DNA of 64,000 nt from positions 4,278,001 to 4,342,000 of the forward strand of contig NZ_CP033917.1 in assembly GCF_003815655.1 (NCBI RefSeq), read 5' to 3'. Position numbers and translations under genes: made by a program. This DNA comes from Chryseobacterium sp. G0201 (GTDB lineage Bacteria > Bacteroidota > Bacteroidia > Flavobacteriales > Weeksellaceae). The number at the start of each line of letters is the position of its first letter. The stretch's first letter is position 1. The notes below the pieces were generated by a model that was not told where the DNA came from, ran no database searches, and saw only the letters and a list, made by a program, of their open reading frames with translations. Shown here in pieces: positions 1 through 8,978 of this stretch.

Positions 1-2948
1 CCGCTTAATGCTAAAGCAGATGCCGCTCTACTTGCAGAACTTCTGTAGCTCATAATATTAGACGTTGCCGTTTCATCAAAATGAACATTCAGATCCTTGA
101 AATTACCCCATCTGAAGTTTTTAACCACATTATATAATGAATTAGGATCTACTCTGCCCATTTCTCCATCTGCAGACGGCGGTGTATGAATAGGAACTAA
201 TCTGTAAGTGAAACCGTCAAACTGAAGATATTCATCAAGATAGAAAATATTTTCACTATCATAAATTCCTCCTGAAGAGAAGTTAATTGGTCTTTTCCAA
301 TCAAAATTAGCCAAAATATCAAGCATAATTAAGTTGTTTTTGAAAAGCGTATTTCCTTTGTATGTAATCATGATCTGATTCGCAGTGTTTGCAAGATCAG
401 CCTGATTAATGATTCCAGCTTTTAAAGCATTGTCTTTATTGACCGGTAAAATGAATTTGTTTACAGGAAGAATATTATATTTTTCATATTTATCTTCACC
501 AAAATACATTTTCAGAAGCTCATCTTTTGCAGCAGATTTATGTTTAATAAACCTCATTGCATCTTTCATGGTCATAGAATCCTGCGTAAGATACTTTCTG
601 AATTCTGCAAATTCTGTTTCCGGTGCACCTTGTTCTTTTAACATAGAGAAAATCCCCTCCCAATCATCTTTTTTCATCAGATAGATTTGGTCATTTACTC
701 CATCTCTGTAGTCATCGTGTGTTAACTGACTTGGAACTGCCGCCGCATTGTACGTTCTTCTTTTTATTTGATCGATATTCCAAGGAGTCGAAGCCAACGT
801 AAAGTTTACTACTTTCACATCGTCTCTAAAGTTTTCAGTCTCCTGAATTGCCCAAACAGGATACGTATCATTATCTCCGTAAACGAAAAGCATACCTTTT
901 TCCGGCAATGATTTTAATACAGAATAAGAATAATCATAAGATGTATATCTACCGTGTCTATTGTGTACATTATAGTTCTGGAATCCCATCATAAATGGCA
1001 CTCCCAAAAGAATCAATCCAAAAGCAATATTGGCAGCGTTAGATTTCACTTTCTCCTGTAAAAACCATAAAATAGCTCCGGCACCTAAACCAATCCATAT
1101 TGCAAATGCGTAGAACGAACCTACCATTGCATAATCTCTTTCTCTTGGTTCGAAAGGTTTTACTCCTGTGTAGAAAACAATTCCGACACTTGTTAATACA
1201 AATAAAGAAAGTATTGCGTAAAATCTTCCAAAGTCTCTGTTCAACTGGAAAAAGAATCCTATTAAACCTAATATTAATGGCAAAAAGAAGAACGCAACCG
1301 TACTTTCATTTTTGAATTTTGCAGGCATTGCATCCTGGTTACCCAATCTTGCATTATCAATAGCAGGAATTCCTGAGATCCAGTTTCCTTTAGTATCTTC
1401 ATAGCTTCCTTCAAGATCATTTTGTCTACCTACGAAGTTCCACATCAGGTATCTTACAAAGTAATATCCGTTCTGGAAGGTAAAGAAATAATCCATATTC
1501 TGAGCCAATGAAGGCTTCTGAACATTGATCAAATTATAAGGTTTTACCTTTAAATAATCTGCTGCTGTGATTGTTTTATCTTCGTATTTACCTCTCAATT
1601 CTTCAAAGATCTGCTTAGCCTGAGGATTATCAGCAACCTCTTCGTTTCCATAATTAAAAGTGAAATCTGGAGCTCCGTACATAGAAATGTAATTTGCCAT
1701 TACATCCTTGTCTTCATTAAACATCCTTGGCATTAAACTTATCTGAGACTTACTGAAAACATAGTTGAATCTCTCACCAGTTTTTCTGTATGTTCCTGTT
1801 TTTTCGTCTTTTTCGTAAATATCTCCTGTTTTGGTAGTTTTGAAACTTCCATCTTCATTTTTCTCAATACCGTTAGCATCAAGGAAAGCTGTATAGTTTT
1901 GACCGTAAATTGTAGGCCAGTCTCCGTACTGTACTCTGTTATAATAATCCAACATACCAATAGCAGTATCAGGATCATTAAGGTTCATTGGAGGGTTTGC
2001 ATTCGCTCTGATAGGAATTACCATCCAACAAGAAAAACCAATCATCATGAAAACAACAGAAAGTGCTGCCGTCTGATATATCTTTTTTCCGGCTCTTCTT
2101 GCATATTTAATAATGAAATAGCAGATCGCTATCATTAAAATAAATGCCACAATAGTTCCTGAATGGAAAGGAAGTCCTAAACCATTCACAAAGAATATCT
2201 CTAACTTACCAAACATTGACATGATTAAAGGGAAAATGATTTTAAAAACAATAATTAAAATCCCTAATGTAATCACATTTGCCCATATGAAATTCTTCCA
2301 GGTAAACTTATAATTTCTAGCATAATATACTAAACAAACCGCCGGGACAGCTAACATACACATCATATGCACCCCAACAGAAAGTCCCAAAATAAAGAAA
2401 ATAAGAATGACCCATCTTTCATTATCCACCGTATTATACTCATTTTCCCATTTAGTGATCAACCAGACCAATAATGCGATAAACATTGAAGCCATCGAGT
2501 AAACTTCACCTTCCACTGCCGAAAACCAGAATGTGTCTGAAAAAGTAAAGCACAACGCTCCTACCATTCCGGCAAACAGGATAGAAATCTCCTGATGTTT
2601 TGTAATCTCTTCAAAATCTTTATTCAGAAGCCTTCTCACAAAATGAGTGATCGTCCAAAACAAAAATAAAATCGTTAACGCACTAAACAATGCAGACATT
2701 GCATTGATCACAATAGAATAATTTTCACCGTTTCCTAATGCAAAAATGGCTGCCACAGCACCCACTATCTGAAATAAAGCCGCTCCGGGAGCATGCGTTA
2801 CTTCTAATTTTACTGCAGAAGAAATGTACTCACCACAATCCCAAAAACTAAAATTAGGTTCAATAGTTGACAAGTACGTGAAAAATGCAATGACGAAAAT
2901 CACCCATCCTAAAACGGTGTTCCATTGCCTAAAAGTCCAATTTTTCAT
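1..2948 (-). CDS. DUF2723 / GT117-type membrane protein, C-terminus cut by window edge
   Basis: A large integral membrane protein of the DUF2723 family, which is related to GT-C protein O-mannosyltransferases (TMEM260-like) and common in Bacteroidetes. About 982 codons read without interruption from an ATG at 2948 to the left edge; the last part of the protein lies outside the window. The N-terminus has one hydrophobic segment followed by an acidic loop (WDCGEY, residues 36-41), the place where GT-C enzymes keep a catalytic acidic residue. Many hydrophobic segments follow up to about residue 320, then a soluble stretch, a second membrane block from about residue 545, and a soluble C-terminal region. 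Its role is probably transfer of a sugar to exported proteins; the donor and target cannot be read from the sequence. It is divergent from the gene starting at 3171. The family call is firm and the enzymatic role is inferred. Confidence 0.85.
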   Translation of the reverse strand, partial: MKNWTFRQWNTVLGWVIFVIAFFTYLSTIEPNFSFWDCGEYISSAVKLEVTHAPGAALFQIVGAVAAIFALGNGENYSIVINAMSALFSALTILFLFWTITHFVRRLLNKDFEEITKHQEISILFAGMVGALCFTFSDTFWFSAVEGEVYSMASMFIALLVWLITKWENEYNTVDNERWVILIFFILGLSVGVHMMCMLAVPAVCLVYYARNYKFTWKNFIWANVITLGILIIVFKIIFPLIMSMFGKLEIFFVNGLGLPFHSGTIVAFILMIAICYFIIKYARRAGKKIYQTAALSVVFMMIGFSCWMVIPIRANANPPMNLNDPDTAIGMLDYYNRVQYGDWPTIYGQNYTAFLDANGIEKNEDGSFKTTKTGDIYEKDEKTGTYRKTGERFNYVFSKSQISLMPRMFNEDKDVMANYISMYGAPDFTFNYGNEEVADNPQAKQIFEELRGKYEDKTITAADYLKVKPYNLINVQKPSLAQNMDYFFTFQNGYYFVRYLMWNFVGRQNDLEGSYEDTKGNWISGIPAIDNARLGNQDAMPAKFKNESTVAFFFLPLILGLIGFFFQLNRDFGRFYAILSLFVLTSVGIVFYTGVKPFEPRERDYAMVGSFYAFAIWIGLGAGAILWFLQEKVKSNAANIAFGLILLGVPFMMGFQNYNVHNRHGRYTSYDYSYSVLKSLPEKGMLFVYGDNDTYPVWAIQETENFRDDVKVVNFTLASTPWNIDQIKRRTYNAAAVPSQLTHDDYRDGVNDQIYLMKKDDWEGIFSMLKEQGAPETEFAEFRKYLTQDSMTMKDAMRFIKHKSAAKDELLKMYFGEDKYEKYNILPVNKFILPVNKDNALKAGIINQADLANTANQIMITYKGNTLFKNNLIMLDILANFDWKRPINFSSGGIYDSENIFYLDEYLQFDGFTYRLVPIHTPPSADGEMGRVDPNSLYNVVKNFRWGNFKDLNVHFDETATSNIMSYRSSASRAASALALS

Positions 2949-3131
2949 AGTATTAAATCAATTACGCGAAAATAAGGCTTTTATATGATTCTGTGTCGAT
3001 TTTAACAAAATTTAAAAAAAATGGCGCAGTATTTGCCAACATAGTAGAGCTAGATTGCAAAAGAAAGAAAGAATATTTAGTAAACAATGCTTACAAATCA
3101 AACAAAAGTTTAGAAATTATTTATTTTTTTG

Positions 3132-3139
3132 TATTTTTG
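3132..3139 (+). promoter_or_regulatory. -7 element upstream of the cysteate synthase gene
   Basis: TATTTTTG matches the Bacteroidetes -7 consensus TAnnTTTG, 31 bases before the ATG at 3171. No convincing -33 TTG was seen at the usual spacing. Confidence 0.5.
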
Positions 3140-3170
3140 CGGTCAGATTTTTATTGAAAAATAACAAATA

Positions 3171-4208
3171 ATGAGTAATGTTTACGATAATATCCTTGGC
3201 CTAATAGGGAACACGCCTATGGTGAAGCTAAATGCTGTGACGAAAGATATTCCTGCAACTGTTTATGCCAAGTTAGAATCATATAATCCTGGACATTCCA
3301 CTAAAGATAGAATCGCACTTCATATTATTGATAACGCTGAGAAAAAAGGTTTATTAAAGGAGGATTCTGTAGTGGTAGAAACCACTTCAGGAAACACAGG
3401 ATTTTCTATTGCAATGGTTTGCATCATTAAAGGATACAAGTGTATTCTTGCGGTAAGTGATAAAACTAAGCCTGAAAAAATTGCTTATCTAAAAGCACTT
3501 GGAGCCATTGTATATATATGTCCTGCAAACGTACCTGCGGACGATCCTAGATCATATTATGAAGTAGCAAAAAGAATTGCTTCAGAAACACCAAATTCAG
3601 TGTACATCAATCAGTATTTTAATGAGTTGAATATTGATGCCCATTATCAAAGTACTGGACCTGAAATTTGGGAGCAAACAGAAGGTAAGATCACGCACCT
3701 TTTTGCATGTACTGGAACAGGTGGAACATTATCAGGTTCGGCGAAATTTTTAAAGGAAAAAAATCCTAGCATCAAGATTATTGGTGTTGATGCTGATGGT
3801 TCTATTTTAAAAAGTTACCACGAAACAGGAGAAATTCACAAAGAAGACGTTCATCCTTATCAGATTGAGGGAATGGGAAAAAATTTGATCCCTTCTGCCC
3901 TTCTTTTCGATAAAGTGGACGAATTTGTAAGGGTGAATGATGAAATGTCGGCCTACAGAACCCGTGAGATCGCTTTAAAAGAAGCTATTATGGGAGGTTA
4001 TACAACAGGAGCAGTAACTCAGGGATTAATACAATATGCACAGTCTCATGAGTTTTCTAAAGACGATGTGGTTGTTTTGATCTATCCTGACCACGGTTCA
4101 AGATACATCACCAAAGTTTACAGTGATAAATGGATGGCTGAGCAAGGTTTCGTTAATAATTGTGTTCACAATTATGATGAAGTTTTCAAAACAGAATTCA
4201 TTAAATAA
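3171..4208 (+). CDS. capA: PLP-dependent cysteine-synthase-family enzyme, probable cysteate synthase
   Basis: A fold-type II PLP enzyme of 345 residues, related to cysteine synthase and cystathionine beta-synthase. Visible motifs are the Schiff-base lysine in HSTKDR (Lys45), the substrate loop TSGNTG (residues 72-77) and the phosphate-binding loop TGTGGT (181-186). Generic annotation would call it cysteine synthase. However, the next gene downstream is a serine-palmitoyltransferase-like acyltransferase. In Bacteroidetes the characterised pair CapA (cysteate from O-phosphoserine and sulfite) and CapB (acyl transfer to cysteate) makes the sulfonolipid capnine. The neighbour therefore favours cysteate synthase over a plain O-acetylserine sulfhydrylase. 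The enzyme is cytoplasmic. The family is certain; substrate choice is inferred from context. Confidence 0.8.
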   Translation: MSNVYDNILGLIGNTPMVKLNAVTKDIPATVYAKLESYNPGHSTKDRIALHIIDNAEKKGLLKEDSVVVETTSGNTGFSIAMVCIIKGYKCILAVSDKTKPEKIAYLKALGAIVYICPANVPADDPRSYYEVAKRIASETPNSVYINQYFNELNIDAHYQSTGPEIWEQTEGKITHLFACTGTGGTLSGSAKFLKEKNPSIKIIGVDADGSILKSYHETGEIHKEDVHPYQIEGMGKNLIPSALLFDKVDEFVRVNDEMSAYRTREIALKEAIMGGYTTGAVTQGLIQYAQSHEFSKDDVVVLIYPDHGSRYITKVYSDKWMAEQGFVNNCVHNYDEVFKTEFIK

Positions 4209-4231
4209 AAATAAATAATTTTATACAAATC

Positions 4232-4264
4232 AAGCCTTTTTTGTAAATCACAGAAGGCTTTTTA
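4232..4264 (+). terminator. Hairpin with T-run between capA and capB
   Basis: AAGCCTT (4232-4238) pairs with AAGGCTT (4254-4260) and is followed by further T residues. It lies inside the 72-bp gap between two genes that should act together, so it may attenuate rather than end transcription. Confidence 0.55.
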
Positions 4265-4280
4265 CTTAAATATTAATAAA

Positions 4281-5543
4281 ATGTTAGATATTTTTGATCG
4301 TATTAAACAAAATCCAGGTCCATTAGGACAATTTGCTGATTATGCAGAAGGATATTTTGTTTTCCCAAAATTGGAAGGTCCGATTGGTCCAAGAATGAAA
4401 TTTCAAGGTAAAGATGTAATTTTCTGGAGTGCCAATGACTATTTAGGTCTTTGCAACCACCCGGAAGTTTTAGAAGCTGATGCAAAAGCTGCTGCAGAAT
4501 ATGGGATGTTTTATCCGATGGGCGCAAGAGCAATGTCAGGTGAAACGCAACAACATCAACAATTGGAAAAAGAATTGGCAGAATTTACTCAAAAAGAGGC
4601 TGCTTATCTTCTAAATTTCGGTTACCAAGGAATGGTTTCGGCTATTGATGCATTGGTTACCAGACACGATGTAATCGTATATGATGCCGATTCTCACGCT
4701 TGTATCGTAGACGGAGTTCGTCTTCATATGGGTAAAAGCTTTACGTTCAAACATAACGATATTGCAAGTTTAGAAAAAAACTTGGCAAGAGCAACCAAAG
4801 TAGCTGAAGAAAACGGAGGCGGAATTTTGGTGATCACAGAAGGTGTTTTCGGAATGAGAGGAATGCAGGGGAAACTGAAAGAAATTTGTGATTTAAAATC
4901 AAAATTCAATTTCAGATTATTGGTAGACGATGCACACGGTTTCGGAACTTTGGGTAAAACCGGAGCTGGAGCAGGTGAAGAGCAAGGTTGCCAAGATCAA
5001 ATTGATGTATATTTCTCAACTTTTGCTAAATCTATGGCTGGTTTCGGAGCATTTCTTTCGGGAGATGAAACGATCATCAGATTCTTGAAATACAATCTTC
5101 GTTCTCAGATTTTTGCTAAATCTTTAACAATGCCAATGGTAATCGGAGGTTTGAAAAGATTGGAACTTTTAAGAACACGCCCAGAGATTAAAGCTAAATT
5201 ATGGGAAAACGTAGTTAAACTTCAAAACGGATTAAAAGAAAGAGGTTTCAACCTTGGAAATACAAACACTTGTGTAACTCCTGTCTTTATTGAAGGAACT
5301 ACGATTGAAGCTACCCTTTTAGCGAAAGATTTAAGAGAAAATTACGGTGTATTTACCTCAGTTGTAGTATACCCTGTGATTCCTAAAGGGATGATCTTGT
5401 TAAGATTAATTCCTACAGCTTCACACACAGATTCAGAAATTAATGAAACTTTAGCTGCTTTTGAAGGTATCAAAGAAAAGTTGGTTTCAGGTGCATACGC
5501 AGAAATGGAAAAACAAATGAATATCGAGTACAAACAAATGTAA
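4281..5543 (+). CDS. capB: Alpha-oxoamine synthase, probable cysteate-C-fatty acyltransferase
   Basis: A fold-type I PLP enzyme of 420 residues in the alpha-oxoamine synthase family (serine palmitoyltransferase, KBL, BioF). Visible residues are His139 in the DSHAC motif that stacks on PLP, the VDDAHG motif (215-220) binding the pyridine nitrogen, and the PLP lysine in FAKSMAG (Lys250). Homologues in Flavobacteriia, often annotated glycine C-acetyltransferase, have been shown to condense cysteate with a fatty acyl thioester to dehydrocapnine, the precursor of the gliding-associated sulfonolipid capnine. Position directly behind a cysteate-synthase-like gene supports that role. Alternatives are serine palmitoyltransferase for sphingolipids or 2-amino-3-ketobutyrate ligase; no threonine dehydrogenase gene is nearby, which weakens the latter. 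The reductase for the next step is not adjacent. Confidence 0.82.
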   Translation: MLDIFDRIKQNPGPLGQFADYAEGYFVFPKLEGPIGPRMKFQGKDVIFWSANDYLGLCNHPEVLEADAKAAAEYGMFYPMGARAMSGETQQHQQLEKELAEFTQKEAAYLLNFGYQGMVSAIDALVTRHDVIVYDADSHACIVDGVRLHMGKSFTFKHNDIASLEKNLARATKVAEENGGGILVITEGVFGMRGMQGKLKEICDLKSKFNFRLLVDDAHGFGTLGKTGAGAGEEQGCQDQIDVYFSTFAKSMAGFGAFLSGDETIIRFLKYNLRSQIFAKSLTMPMVIGGLKRLELLRTRPEIKAKLWENVVKLQNGLKERGFNLGNTNTCVTPVFIEGTTIEATLLAKDLRENYGVFTSVVVYPVIPKGMILLRLIPTASHTDSEINETLAAFEGIKEKLVSGAYAEMEKQMNIEYKQM

Positions 5544-5565
5544 TTTTCGATACCATCATATAACT

Positions 5566-5600
5566 AAAAAAAGCCACTGATCATTTTCAGTGGTTTTTTA
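5566..5600 (+). terminator. Rho-independent terminator after capB
   Basis: CCACTGA (5574-5580) pairs with TCAGTGG (5587-5593), preceded by an A-run and followed by a T-run, 30 bases after the stop codon. Confidence 0.85.
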
Positions 5601-5622
5601 TAAATAAAATAGAATTAAATTA

Positions 5623-6501
5623 ATGAAGATTAAGGGTTATGCTTTAGGAATTATTTCAGCGGTTTCATATGGTTTGATTCCTATTTTCATCCTGCCTGTA
5701 AAGCAAGCACACTTTTCATTAGACATAACTTTATTTTATAGATTTTTATTTTCCGCCTTAATGATTGGTGGATATTTATTGTATTCCAAAGAAAATCTTT
5801 CTATCAATAAAAAAGAAGGGTTAATTTTAGCCGCATTGGGAACATGTTATGCATTTTCTTCCGAATTATTATTTTTAGGATACGATTATCTCACAGCAGG
5901 AATTGCTTCAACCGTGCTTTTTATTTACCCTGTGATCGTAGCATTAATCATGTTTTTCTTTTATAAAGAGAAACTCACAAAACTTTCCATTTTATCCTTA
6001 CTTTTTGCTTTTACGGGCGTAATTATTTTATGTTTAAAGGGAAAAGGCTTGGAAATCAATTATGTAGGATTAGGAATCGTAATGTTAAGTTCCTTATTTT
6101 ATGCACTTTACATTATTATTGTCAATAAATCGAATATTAAAGTTTCCGGGTTTAAGCTTTCCTTTTATTCCATGCTTTTCACTTCAGGTTTTTTTATGTT
6201 CAAAGCATTTGTAAGTAAAGAATCTTTTGAAATTCCATCAACAGCTGTTTTTTTTAATCTTACAATTTTTGCATTTCTTACAACCGTTATTTCAACTTTA
6301 TGTTTGGTGTATGCGATCAAAAACATAGGTTCGACTCCAGCGGCAATTCTGGGAGCATTAGAACCCGTGGTTGCTGTAATGGTGAGCGTTATGATTTTTC
6401 ATGAAAAATTTACCTTTAATTTATTCATCGGAATTTCGTTAATTCTTTTTGGAGTTATTCTTAATGTTCTTGCGGGAAACAAAAAAATTGCCCATTCATA
6501 A
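5623..6501 (+). CDS. EamA-family (DMT superfamily) transporter
   Basis: An inner-membrane protein of 292 residues with about ten hydrophobic segments and an internal duplication, as expected for two EamA domains. Typical end-of-repeat motifs are visible: a proline-containing helix with YPVIVALIMFFFYKEKLT in the first half and LEPVVAVMVSVMIFHEKFT in the second. The length fits the family. DMT transporters export amino acids, nucleotides, sugars or other metabolites, and the substrate cannot be predicted here. It lies between the capB terminator and the radical SAM gene on the same strand. The 40-bp gap to the next gene carries its own -7 promoter box, so co-transcription is possible but not required. 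Confidence 0.88.
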   Translation: MKIKGYALGIISAVSYGLIPIFILPVKQAHFSLDITLFYRFLFSALMIGGYLLYSKENLSINKKEGLILAALGTCYAFSSELLFLGYDYLTAGIASTVLFIYPVIVALIMFFFYKEKLTKLSILSLLFAFTGVIILCLKGKGLEINYVGLGIVMLSSLFYALYIIIVNKSNIKVSGFKLSFYSMLFTSGFFMFKAFVSKESFEIPSTAVFFNLTIFAFLTTVISTLCLVYAIKNIGSTPAAILGALEPVVAVMVSVMIFHEKFTFNLFIGISLILFGVILNVLAGNKKIAHS

Positions 6502-6519
6502 AATTTAAAATATTTAAAA

Positions 6520-6527
6520 TAACTTTG
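6520..6527 (+). promoter_or_regulatory. -7 element for the radical SAM gene
   Basis: TAACTTTG is a perfect TAnnTTTG match ending 14 bases before the TTG start at 6542, so the leader would be only about 8 bases. Confidence 0.55.
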
Positions 6528-6541
6528 CAAAAAATTTACTG

Positions 6542-8734
6542 TTGAAAGATCTGCTTCTTATCACTCCGCCTTTTACCCAGCTTAATACTCCTTATCCCGC
6601 GACAGCTTATATCAAAGGTTTTTTGAATACCAAAAATATTTCAAGCTACCAGATCGATTTGGGGATTGAGGTTATTTTAAAGTTATTTTCAAAAGACGGA
6701 ATTCAAAAAATTTTCGATACAGAGATTGATCTTCAGAATATTTCAGAAAACTCACAGAGAATTTTTGCTTTAAGAGAAGAATATTTAAAAACCATCGATC
6801 AGGTTATTTCATTTTTGCAGGGTAAAAGTCCTACGTTGGCGAGACAAATCTGTAGCATGAATTTCCTTCCAGAAGCTTCCCGTTTCAATCAATTGGATGA
6901 CATGGAATATGCTTTCGGAAATATGGGACTGCAAGATAAAGCTAAACATTTGGCTACCTTATATTTAGAAGATCTTTCCGATTATATCGTTGAAAATGTA
7001 GATGCAGATTTTGGTTTCAGCAGATATGCAGAACGTTTAGGAAAAAGTGCTAATTCTTTTGATGAATTATATTTAAAACTATCAGATAATCAAACATTTA
7101 TTGATGATTTTACATTAAAAATTCTTCACGAAAAAATTGAAACTGTTCAGCCCAAGTTGATCTGTTTTTCAATACCTTTTCCAGGGAATTTATACTCATC
7201 TTTTAGATGCGCAAAATTCATAAAAGAAAATTATCCTCACATCAAAACTGCTATGGGAGGTGGTTTTCCAAATACTGAATTACGAGAAATTAAAGACCAA
7301 AGAGTTTTTGAATTTTTCGATTTTATAACATTGGATGATGGTGAACTTCCAATTGAACTCCTTTATCAAAATGTTATTGCTGATGTGGCTGAGCCTGTCG
7401 AAGCCAAAAGAACTTTTTTAATTGAAAACCAAGAAGTTACATATAAAAATAATTCTAAACGACACGATTACAAACAGGCAGATATCGGAACTCCAGATTA
7501 TACTGATTTACAGCTAGATAAATATATTTCCGTTATTGAAATTGCCAATCCGATGCACAGTTTATGGAGCGACGGAAGATGGAATAAATTGACGATGGCG
7601 CACGGTTGTTATTGGGGAAAATGTACTTTTTGTGATATCTCTTTAGATTACATTAAAATTTACGAACCCATTTCCGCAAAAATTCTCGTAGATAGAATGG
7701 AGGAATTGATTGTAACAACCGGAGAAACAGGTTTTCATTTTGTAGATGAAGCTGCACCCCCCGCTTTGATGAGAGAAGTTGCATTGGAAATTTTACGAAG
7801 AAATCTTGTCGTGACTTGGTGGACGAATGTTCGTTTTGAAAAAAGTTTTACGCGAGATCTCTGTTTTTTATTAAAACTTTCCGGTTGTGTTGCCGTTTCG
7901 GGTGGCCTTGAAGTTGCAAGTGACCGACTGTTAAAATTAATTGACAAAGGAATTTCTGTAGAACAGGTTGCCAAGGTTACAAGAAATTTTACTGAAGCAG
8001 GAGTTATGGTTCATGCTTATCTGATGTATGGCTACCCTACACAAACCATTCAGGAAACTATTGATTCTTTGGAAATGGTTCGACAATTATTTGAAATGGG
8101 AATTTTACAAAGTGGGTTTTGGCATCAGTTTGCGATGACTGCGCATTCACCTGTCGGACTAAATCCCGAGGAATTTGGAGTTACTCCAATTAAGCAGGAA
8201 ATCTTGTTCGCCAACAACGATATTGATTTTACAGACAAAACCGGAATCGATCATAGCAAATTTAGTTTTGGGTTAAAAAAATCTTTATTCAATTATATGC
8301 ACGGAATTAATTTTGAAATTCCACTGAATGATTGGTTTGATTTTAAAATTCCGAAAACGACAATTCATCCCGATTATATTCACGATTGTCTTTTGGAAGA
8401 GGACGATTTTAAATTTAAAGGAAATTCAAAGATCGTTTTTCTGGACAAAAACGTAATCGCTGAGAATTACATAAAAACAAAAAAGCAGAATTCATGGGCG
8501 TATACTCAACTTACGTTCCATTTAAAAACCAATATTGTGAAAATAGATCTTGAGCAGGAAAAAGCAGAATGGCTTGTAAAAACGCTTAAAGAAAATTCTA
8601 CTGATAACGCAAAAAAAATTACGCTTCAACAATTGAAGATTCAGTTTGAAGAAAATCTTGAGGATTTTGAGTTATTTTGGTTTTCTAAACCAATGCAGCA
8701 ATTAAAAGATAATGGAGTTGTTTTGAGTTTATAA
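6542..8734 (+). CDS. Large B12-binding-like radical SAM protein, function unknown
   Basis: A cytoplasmic protein of 730 residues. The N-terminal third resembles a cobalamin-binding Rossmann domain: it opens LLLITPPF and has a later strand-loop ending in AMGGGFPN near residue 240, but no DxHxxG cobalamin-ligand motif was seen. The radical SAM core has its cluster cysteines at C356, C361 and C364 (GCYWGKCTFC), a CX4CX2C variant of the usual CX3CX2C. The SAM-binding strand includes GGLEVASDRLL. A C-terminal extension of about 200 residues is unassigned. The start is TTG: no upstream ATG is in frame, and the first conserved strand begins right after it. It resembles B12-dependent methylases and rearrangement enzymes, but the reaction is unknown. 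No partner enzyme or peptide gene is adjacent. Confidence 0.8.
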   Translation: MKDLLLITPPFTQLNTPYPATAYIKGFLNTKNISSYQIDLGIEVILKLFSKDGIQKIFDTEIDLQNISENSQRIFALREEYLKTIDQVISFLQGKSPTLARQICSMNFLPEASRFNQLDDMEYAFGNMGLQDKAKHLATLYLEDLSDYIVENVDADFGFSRYAERLGKSANSFDELYLKLSDNQTFIDDFTLKILHEKIETVQPKLICFSIPFPGNLYSSFRCAKFIKENYPHIKTAMGGGFPNTELREIKDQRVFEFFDFITLDDGELPIELLYQNVIADVAEPVEAKRTFLIENQEVTYKNNSKRHDYKQADIGTPDYTDLQLDKYISVIEIANPMHSLWSDGRWNKLTMAHGCYWGKCTFCDISLDYIKIYEPISAKILVDRMEELIVTTGETGFHFVDEAAPPALMREVALEILRRNLVVTWWTNVRFEKSFTRDLCFLLKLSGCVAVSGGLEVASDRLLKLIDKGISVEQVAKVTRNFTEAGVMVHAYLMYGYPTQTIQETIDSLEMVRQLFEMGILQSGFWHQFAMTAHSPVGLNPEEFGVTPIKQEILFANNDIDFTDKTGIDHSKFSFGLKKSLFNYMHGINFEIPLNDWFDFKIPKTTIHPDYIHDCLLEEDDFKFKGNSKIVFLDKNVIAENYIKTKKQNSWAYTQLTFHLKTNIVKIDLEQEKAEWLVKTLKENSTDNAKKITLQQLKIQFEENLEDFELFWFSKPMQQLKDNGVVLSL

Positions 8735-8788
8735 GTTTTGAGAACTATTTTTCTTTAATAACTTTTATACATAAAGGATACATATCAA

Positions 8789-8859
8789 GTTTGTGATTTC
8801 GTAGGAATCTAAACTCTAATTTTAGCAAAGCCATGTTGAGATTCCTACGGAATGACAAA
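8789..8859. repeat. Palindromic intergenic repeat, family B copy 1
   Basis: The arm ending GTAGGAATCT (to 8810) pairs with AGATTCCTACGGAATGACA (from 8839), about 19 of 21 positions. A homologous copy lies at 35255-35322. Confidence 0.75.
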
Positions 8860-8874
8860 TTAAATGGAAAAAAT

Positions 8875-8909
8875 AAAACTCTTGAAAATTAATTTTCAAG
8901 AGTTTTTTT
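8875..8909. terminator. Terminator hairpin between convergent genes
   Basis: A perfect 16-base inverted repeat (8875-8890 with 8891-8906, centre AAAATTAATTTT) runs into a T-run. It probably serves the radical SAM gene, and the A-run on the other side lets it work in both directions. Confidence 0.7.
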
Positions 8910-8912
8910 ATA

Positions 8913-8973
8913 GTTTTGGCTAAAGCCAATTGAATTTATTCTTTGAAAACGGGCTAAAGCCCGTTCCTATTGA
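8913..8973. repeat. Repeat with two GGCTAAAGCC palindromes, family C copy 1
   Basis: TTGGCTAAAGCCAA near 8917 is followed by ACGGGCTAAAGCCCGT near 8949. A decayed second copy starts at 31370. Confidence 0.65.
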
Positions 8974-8978
8974 TGATA

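Noticed and set aside
409..1315. Plus-strand frames opposite the DUF2723 gene
   Set aside because: They are antisense shadows of an uninterrupted 982-codon conserved frame.
4281..5543. Glycine C-acetyltransferase (KBL) as the name of this gene
   Set aside because: No threonine dehydrogenase neighbour; pairing with a cysteate-synthase-like gene and known Flavobacteriia homologues favour cysteate acyltransferase.
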